A stretch of 64,000 nucleotides of DNA from UBA6059 sp040219045. GTDB lineage: Bacteria; Bacteroidota; Bacteroidia; Cytophagales; Cyclobacteriaceae. Below the pieces are notes generated by a model. That model searched no databases. It saw nothing but the letters and a program-made list of their open reading frames with translations, and was not told the DNA's origin. A program made the position numbers and the translations under genes. This document shows, piece after piece, positions 60,913 through 64,000 of this stretch. Within the stretch, counting starts at the first letter, position 1. Every line of letters starts with the position of its first letter. The stretch lies in NCBI GenBank assembly GCA_965229505.1, contig OZ245881.1, forward strand, positions 4,030,001 through 4,094,000, written 5' to 3'.

Positions 60913-60939
60913 TTAACTTCCTTCTGAGGGTCAGACTTA

Positions 60940-62136
60940 ATGTTCAAATTCCTAATTAGCAGTATTCTGCTGTTTTTAGTGCCAATGATCGGGACTGCAC
61001 AAAACCTTGTGGCTAACTATAGCTTCGAGGATTTTCGCATTTGTCCCACTACGCTTGACCAGCTCCGATTCACTCGTTACTGGATGGGGTTTGGTACAGC
61101 CGACCCATCACCTGATCTCTTCAATCGATGTGCAGAACGTGGGCAGATGGGGGTTCCCTTCAACTACTTTGGTGAGCAGGAGCCTAAGACTGGCGATGGG
61201 TATGTAGGCATGATCAGCTATCTGAAGTCTAAGAGTGGGAAGAGCTGGAAGCTAAAGTCAAACCATCGAGAGTTTCTCGTCACCAACTTACTTAAGCCAC
61301 TGGAAAAGGATAAGGAGTATTACCTGGAGATGTCAGTAAGCTTAGCAGAAAACTGTGAGTACGCACTTAGTAATATGGGTATGCTTTTGTCAAAGAGCGC
61401 ACCACCCATAGATTGGATGCCTATTGAGTACGCCTATTTCAAGCCTCAGATCATAAGCGACCCATCCAAACCGCTAGACAAAACCAATGAGTGGATGACG
61501 ATCTCCGGGACATACACAGCTGATGGTGGAGAGTCAGTGCTCACCATTGGAAACTTCGACGCAGACAAAGTGACCACCATTACCAAAAATGGCAAGGGTC
61601 AAAATTTGTTTGCGCAAACCATGGAGGTGCCTAAGAAGGACAGACCTATGATCTCTTATTACTTTATCGATGACGTCATTGTCAGGCCTGTAATCCCTGA
61701 GGAGCCCATATTCGTGGCAGACGTCACACAAGATCTTCCTCCCGCACCGGCACCTATCAAGTCAGAGTATTTTGGTGACATAGCCGAAGGGGATAAAATC
61801 GTTTTGGACAACATCTATTTTGAGTTTGATCAGTCGGTATTGCTTCCTGCATCTTATGATGAACTCAATGAGTTGGGAAGGTTTCTGGTTCAAAATCCCG
61901 AGGTGCGCATCAGGATCTCTGGTCACACCGACAACATAGGAACAGCTGAGTACAACTTTCGTCTTTCTCAGGACAGAGCAGCTGCCGTAGTGAGCTACCT
62001 ATCGGTAAATGGCATAGAGCTGGAGCGACTGGAGTCTCGCGGTTTTGGCAGTGAGTACCCCGTCGACACTAACGATACCGACGAAGGGCGTTCGAAAAAC
62101 CGTAGAGTGGAATTCGAGATTATTAGTGCGAATTGA
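60940..62136 (+). CDS. OmpA-family protein with N-terminal carbohydrate-binding-like domain
   Basis: The 398-residue protein has a signal peptide (about 1-20, ending GTAQ), a beta-sandwich domain resembling galactose-binding-like or CBM folds (about 21-250; begins NLVANYSFEDFRICPTTLDQLRF), and a C-terminal OmpA peptidoglycan-binding domain (about 285-398; DNIYFEFDQSVLLPASYDELN, SGHTDNIGTAEYNFRLSQDRA). It should sit in the periplasm or outer membrane, tying a glycan- or protein-binding module to the wall. A similar domain pair is common in Cytophagales. Ligand unknown. Confidence 0.87.
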   Translation: MFKFLISSILLFLVPMIGTAQNLVANYSFEDFRICPTTLDQLRFTRYWMGFGTADPSPDLFNRCAERGQMGVPFNYFGEQEPKTGDGYVGMISYLKSKSGKSWKLKSNHREFLVTNLLKPLEKDKEYYLEMSVSLAENCEYALSNMGMLLSKSAPPIDWMPIEYAYFKPQIISDPSKPLDKTNEWMTISGTYTADGGESVLTIGNFDADKVTTITKNGKGQNLFAQTMEVPKKDRPMISYYFIDDVIVRPVIPEEPIFVADVTQDLPPAPAPIKSEYFGDIAEGDKIVLDNIYFEFDQSVLLPASYDELNELGRFLVQNPEVRIRISGHTDNIGTAEYNFRLSQDRAAAVVSYLSVNGIELERLESRGFGSEYPVDTNDTDEGRSKNRRVEFEIISAN

Positions 62137-62204
62137 CCGCTCGTAATAAGAGTCTTGACTGGTGGCTGGAATGTTCCGAGTTTCTAATTTCAAATGCGAC
62201 TAAC

Positions 62205-63929
62205 ATGAAAAGACTTCTACTTCTAATTTCAGCTACTTTTTTTACTTATAGCTTATTGGCCCAGTCCTATGACCTGGTGATACTAAATGGAATGGTCATG
62301 GATGGTTCGGGCAATCCCTGGTACTACCAGGACTTGGGTATTAAGGATGGCAAGATTGTCAAGCTTGGGCTCCTTAAGGAGTCAGATGGGAAAGAAAGTA
62401 TTAATGCTAAGGGAAAAATCGTGTCTCCCGGATTTATTGATATTCATTCTCATGCTGACGGCAATCAAGGTGATGTCAATGGCATCAGAAAAGATAATCC
62501 CATGATGAAGGCGGCCCACAACCTCGTCATGCAAGGAATAACGACCGTAGTGGTCAATCATGATGGCAGGAGCCCTGAGTCTATAGCTGATCAGATTGCT
62601 CAGCTTGAGCGACAAGGGCATGGGCCCAATGTCGCGGTGATGGTTGGACACAATAGCATCCGATATAGAGCACTGGGGGAGGACTTCAGACGACTGGCAA
62701 CACCAGAAGAAATTAAGAATATGCAGCGCCAGATTATCGAAGGGATGAAAGCCGGGGCATACGGTATGAGTGCAGGTCTGGAGTATGTGCCTGGCAGATG
62801 GTCGAATACGGAAGAAGTGATAAGCCTAGTCAGTACGGTCAAACCGTGGGGAGGTGTCTATATCGTGCATGAACGAGCCTCTGGTTCCGATCCCATGTGG
62901 TTTTTACCTAGCCGGGATATGCAGAAAACTACGATGCTGGAAAACATCGAGGAGGTTATTGCGGTAGCTGAAGCTACGGGAGTGACCTCAAGCGCAACCC
63001 ACGTGAAAGTGAAAGGAGCGGACTATTGGGGAGTATCTACTGCCATTGTCAACCTTATCCAAACAGCACGAAACCGTGGCGTAGATGTCTGGGCAGATCA
63101 ATATCCATACAATACTACAGGTACAGATGGTAACACCGAGCTTATTCCCGGATGGGCGATCGAGAGAGACCGCTGGCGGTCAAGCCTCACAGGTAGCTCC
63201 GATGACAATACCGGCCCTGAGACTACATTCAAAGATGCACTAACCAAAGTGCTCGAAGATGATGATCAACGAGCGCAATTGTTTCTGGATGTTAAGAGGG
63301 AAATTGAGCGTCGTGGGGGCCCGGAGAACATTATTGTCTTTGACTATCCAGACAAGTCCTTCATCGGTAAGTCTGTACTACAACTTTCTCAGGAACTGGA
63401 TATATCATTAGTCGAGGTGGCGGTCAAGCTGCAACGTGAAGGTTACCTTGACCGACCAGGAGGCGCAAGGTTACGTGGCTTTTCCCTATCGGAAATGGAT
63501 ATTGAAATCCTCGCGCAGGCACCATGGTTGATCACTACCACCGATGCAGGTATTTCACCTCCTGAGAAACCTCCGGTGCACGCCAGATACTATGGAACCT
63601 ATCCTCGGAAGATCGCCCATTACGCAAAAAATAGAGGTGTGATCTCAGTGGAGCATGCGGTGAGATCATCGACCAGCCTGCCTGCGCAATTCATGGGGTT
63701 TAAAGATCGGGGCATGATCAAGGAGGGCTATGCAGCGGATATAGTGATCTTTGATCTGGAGGATATCAAAGACAAAGCTACTTTCGTCAACCCACATCAA
63801 TATCCCGATGGTATTGAGCAAGTGTTGATAGGAGGTGAGTACATGGTCAAGGATGGGAAGCTGACAGAGAATTTACCCGGTAGGGTGCTTAAGAACACCG
63901 AGAGCTTCCGATATTTGGGTGGACTGTAA
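62205..63929 (+). CDS. Exported N-acyl-D-amino-acid deacylase-like amidohydrolase
   Basis: The ATG at 62205 is chosen because it gives the signal peptide MKRLLLLISATFFTYSLLAQ. An upstream in-frame start at 62133 would add 24 residues of unlikely sequence. The 574-residue protein is an amidohydrolase-superfamily enzyme of the D-aminoacylase type: SPGFIDIHSHADG (His-x-His near 80), GMSAGLEYVPG, IVHERASG, SATHVKVKG, TTDAGISP and the final GYAADIVIFD. Family members hydrolyse N-acyl-D-amino acids, though related enzymes act on dihydropyrimidines. It probably works in the periplasm. It starts 68 nt after the OmpA gene. Confidence 0.88.
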   Translation: MKRLLLLISATFFTYSLLAQSYDLVILNGMVMDGSGNPWYYQDLGIKDGKIVKLGLLKESDGKESINAKGKIVSPGFIDIHSHADGNQGDVNGIRKDNPMMKAAHNLVMQGITTVVVNHDGRSPESIADQIAQLERQGHGPNVAVMVGHNSIRYRALGEDFRRLATPEEIKNMQRQIIEGMKAGAYGMSAGLEYVPGRWSNTEEVISLVSTVKPWGGVYIVHERASGSDPMWFLPSRDMQKTTMLENIEEVIAVAEATGVTSSATHVKVKGADYWGVSTAIVNLIQTARNRGVDVWADQYPYNTTGTDGNTELIPGWAIERDRWRSSLTGSSDDNTGPETTFKDALTKVLEDDDQRAQLFLDVKREIERRGGPENIIVFDYPDKSFIGKSVLQLSQELDISLVEVAVKLQREGYLDRPGGARLRGFSLSEMDIEILAQAPWLITTTDAGISPPEKPPVHARYYGTYPRKIAHYAKNRGVISVEHAVRSSTSLPAQFMGFKDRGMIKEGYAADIVIFDLEDIKDKATFVNPHQYPDGIEQVLIGGEYMVKDGKLTENLPGRVLKNTESFRYLGGL

Positions 63930-63938
63930 TACACCACT

Positions 63939-64000
63939 ATGGATATCGGCATTTCTACACCGGCACTACTTTTTCCGGCCATCACACTGCTATTGTTGGC
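63939..64000 (+). CDS. N-terminus of a DUF2721 membrane protein (runs off the window)
   Basis: Only the first 20 residues are inside the window (ATG at 63939). They read ISTPALLFPAITLLLL after a short start, matching the beginning of DUF2721 membrane proteins, which typically start with an ISTPALLFPAISLL-type helix. The remainder lies beyond 64000. It begins 10 nt after the deacylase stop, so the two may be co-transcribed. Function of the family is unknown. Confidence 0.65.
   Translation, partial: MDIGISTPALLFPAITLLLL

Overview
The window reads as a chromosomal segment of a free-living Bacteroidota bacterium, most likely of the order Cytophagales. The evidence is: two secreted proteins ending in type IX secretion (T9SS) sorting domains; a PadR regulator paired with an FtsX-type permease carrying the Bacteroidota 'permease prefix'; OmpA proteins with PD40 or carbohydrate-binding-like N-termini; and promoter elements of the Bacteroidota form TTTG-N19-21-TAnnTTTG. 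No rRNA, tRNA, insertion sequence, prophage or CRISPR array was found.

Layout. 1-14.3 kb: the end of a propeller-like surface protein and a 4490-residue secreted adhesin-like protein closed by a bidirectional terminator. 14.5-17.3 kb (minus): flavin reductase, then the two subunits of a 3-oxoacid CoA-transferase, split by a four-helix-bundle (23S IVP-type) gene. 17.4-22.6 kb: a small exported protein, a T9SS-secreted BNR-propeller protein and an unusual M19 dipeptidase homologue. 22.7-26.1 kb: a 61-aa orphan with its own promoter and terminator, then padR-ftsX behind a perfect inverted repeat. 26.1-30.5 kb: a class V aminotransferase and the xylB-xylA operon behind a 29-bp palindrome. 30.6-35.2 kb: a possible RNA gene, glycosyltransferase, membrane protein, creatininase-like hydrolase and a glutamate-synthase-like FMN protein. 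35.2-40.6 kb (minus): a three-gene cassette of Type IIG-like restriction-modification enzyme, putative AbiC-like membrane protein and small PD-(D/E)XK nuclease, which is the best candidate for a phage-defence system. 40.8-42.9 kb: a four-copy 12-bp repeat cluster, an HU-like protein, a TRIC-type membrane protein and a Nudix-fold regulator. 43.1-50.3 kb: an apparent operon of PIG-L deacetylase, a 42-aa membrane peptide, a sodium/solute symporter, 3-methyladenine glycosylase, 2-hydroxyacid dehydrogenase and a Ste24-like protease. 50.4-64 kb: tandem universal stress protein, two OmpA proteins, glyoxalase-like protein, gamma-glutamyltransferase, a 59-aa lipoprotein, a SulP transporter with a structured upstream region, thioesterase, MpaB-like oxygenase, D-aminoacylase-like amidohydrolase and the start of a DUF2721 protein.

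Together the genes suggest an organism that scavenges peptides, amino acids and sugars and displays large surface proteins. Genes missed by a 60-residue cutoff (42 and 59 aa) and a minus-strand small RNA candidate with a perfect promoter and terminator (51.3-51.4 kb) are among the less obvious contents. All family calls come from reading the translated sequences and recalled family motifs. No database search was run.
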